Origin: an uncultured Coriobacteriaceae bacterium
GTDB lineage: Bacteria; Actinomycetota; Coriobacteriia; Coriobacteriales; Eggerthellaceae
Reading direction: 5' to 3'
NCBI GenBank assembly: GCA_902796815.1
Contig: CADBQL010000221.1
Span: forward strand, 1 to 5,306
DNA length: 5,306 bases
Shown here: positions 5,146 to 5,306 of the stretch, in pieces
Layout of the letters: each line of letters begins with the position of its first letter
How positions within the stretch are numbered: the stretch's first letter is position 1
Notes under the pieces: generated by a model
The model's input: only the letters and a program-made list of their open reading frames with translations
Told to the model about the DNA's origin: nothing
Databases searched by the model: none
Translations under genes and position numbers: made by a program

Positions 5146-5306
5146 TCAGCGCGGGCTGCCCCAAACGGTTGCCTCGAGAGGGCGAAGCTTGCCCGCTTCG
5201 GCGGCTCCATGGCTTCCGGCAAGCAGCTCGAGCCCCTCGACGAGCGATGGGTCGTAGGTCATATCGGCTTCGGTCCAATTTACGAGCGTGACTGCTCGCG
5301 TATCAC
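5146..5306 (-). CDS. Probable GH13 alpha-glucosidase/amylase-type enzyme, C-terminal end, 5' truncated by window edge
   Basis: The last 52 codons of a - strand gene, ending at TGA 5148-5146. The sequence contains RAVTLVNWTEADMTYDP, then EGLELLAGSHGAAEAG and LRPLEATVW near the end. This resembles the C-terminal all-beta domain of GH13 glucosidases, where strands like 'vvlNwsdee', a 'lLl.n' turn and a closing 'L.P.EA.Vw/y' are typical. Codon use is strongly G/C in third position, supporting a real gene. The catalytic barrel is outside the window, so substrate (maltose, isomaltose, trehalose-6-phosphate or others) cannot be stated. The tail alone is short evidence and another beta-sandwich carbohydrate enzyme is possible. 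Confidence 0.6.
   Translation of the reverse strand, partial: DTRAVTLVNWTEADMTYDPSLVEGLELLAGSHGAAEAGKLRPLEATVWGSPR

Overview
The window reads as accessory chromosomal DNA from a fairly GC-rich Gram-positive bacterium. Strong AAGGAGG-type ribosome binding sites, the PF06541-type membrane protein and the overall gene style suggest an actinobacterium of the Coriobacteriia type (Eggerthella/Slackia-like). That placement is inference; no rRNA or marker gene is present.

Left end (1-922, + strand): the last 51 residues of an AlkA-type 3-methyladenine DNA glycosylase, then a complete Ogt/MGMT-type alkylguanine DNA methyltransferase. Together they form a small alkylation-repair unit combining base excision with direct reversal. 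The roughly 200 bases between them are mostly a degenerate 40-bp tandem repeat. Most units carry a Shine-Dalgarno-like AAAGGA(G), and the last unit supplies the ribosome binding site of ogt.

Middle (923-2635): a gene graveyard. It holds two unrecognised coding remnants facing each other across a perfect 12-bp palindrome, a tautomerase (MIF/4-OT fold) gene cut to 37 codons but still with its ribosome binding site, a 25-bp inverted repeat pair enclosing 108 bp (MITE-like or a paired operator), and a short His/Cys-rich open frame of uncertain status. It also holds one apparently intact small gene on the - strand, a ribbon-helix-helix antitoxin-like protein without a visible toxin. About 500 bases after that gene contain only short palindromes.

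Right (2636-4938): a complete stand-alone 3-hydroxyacyl-CoA dehydrogenase on +, and a 336-residue membrane protein with a PF06541 (putative ABC-transporter permease, CmpB-like) core on -. They converge on an intergenic stretch with a 67-bp tandem repeat and a perfect 10-bp-stem hairpin that abuts the stop codon of the membrane protein and could terminate in both directions.

Right end (5146-5306, - strand): the C-terminal 52 residues of a protein resembling the tail of GH13 alpha-glucosidases/amylases.

I see no phage, CRISPR, RNA gene or clear new multi-gene system. The most unusual features are the repeat-embedded ribosome binding site of ogt, the remnant/inverted-repeat cluster, and the altered cofactor-binding acid in the dehydrogenase.
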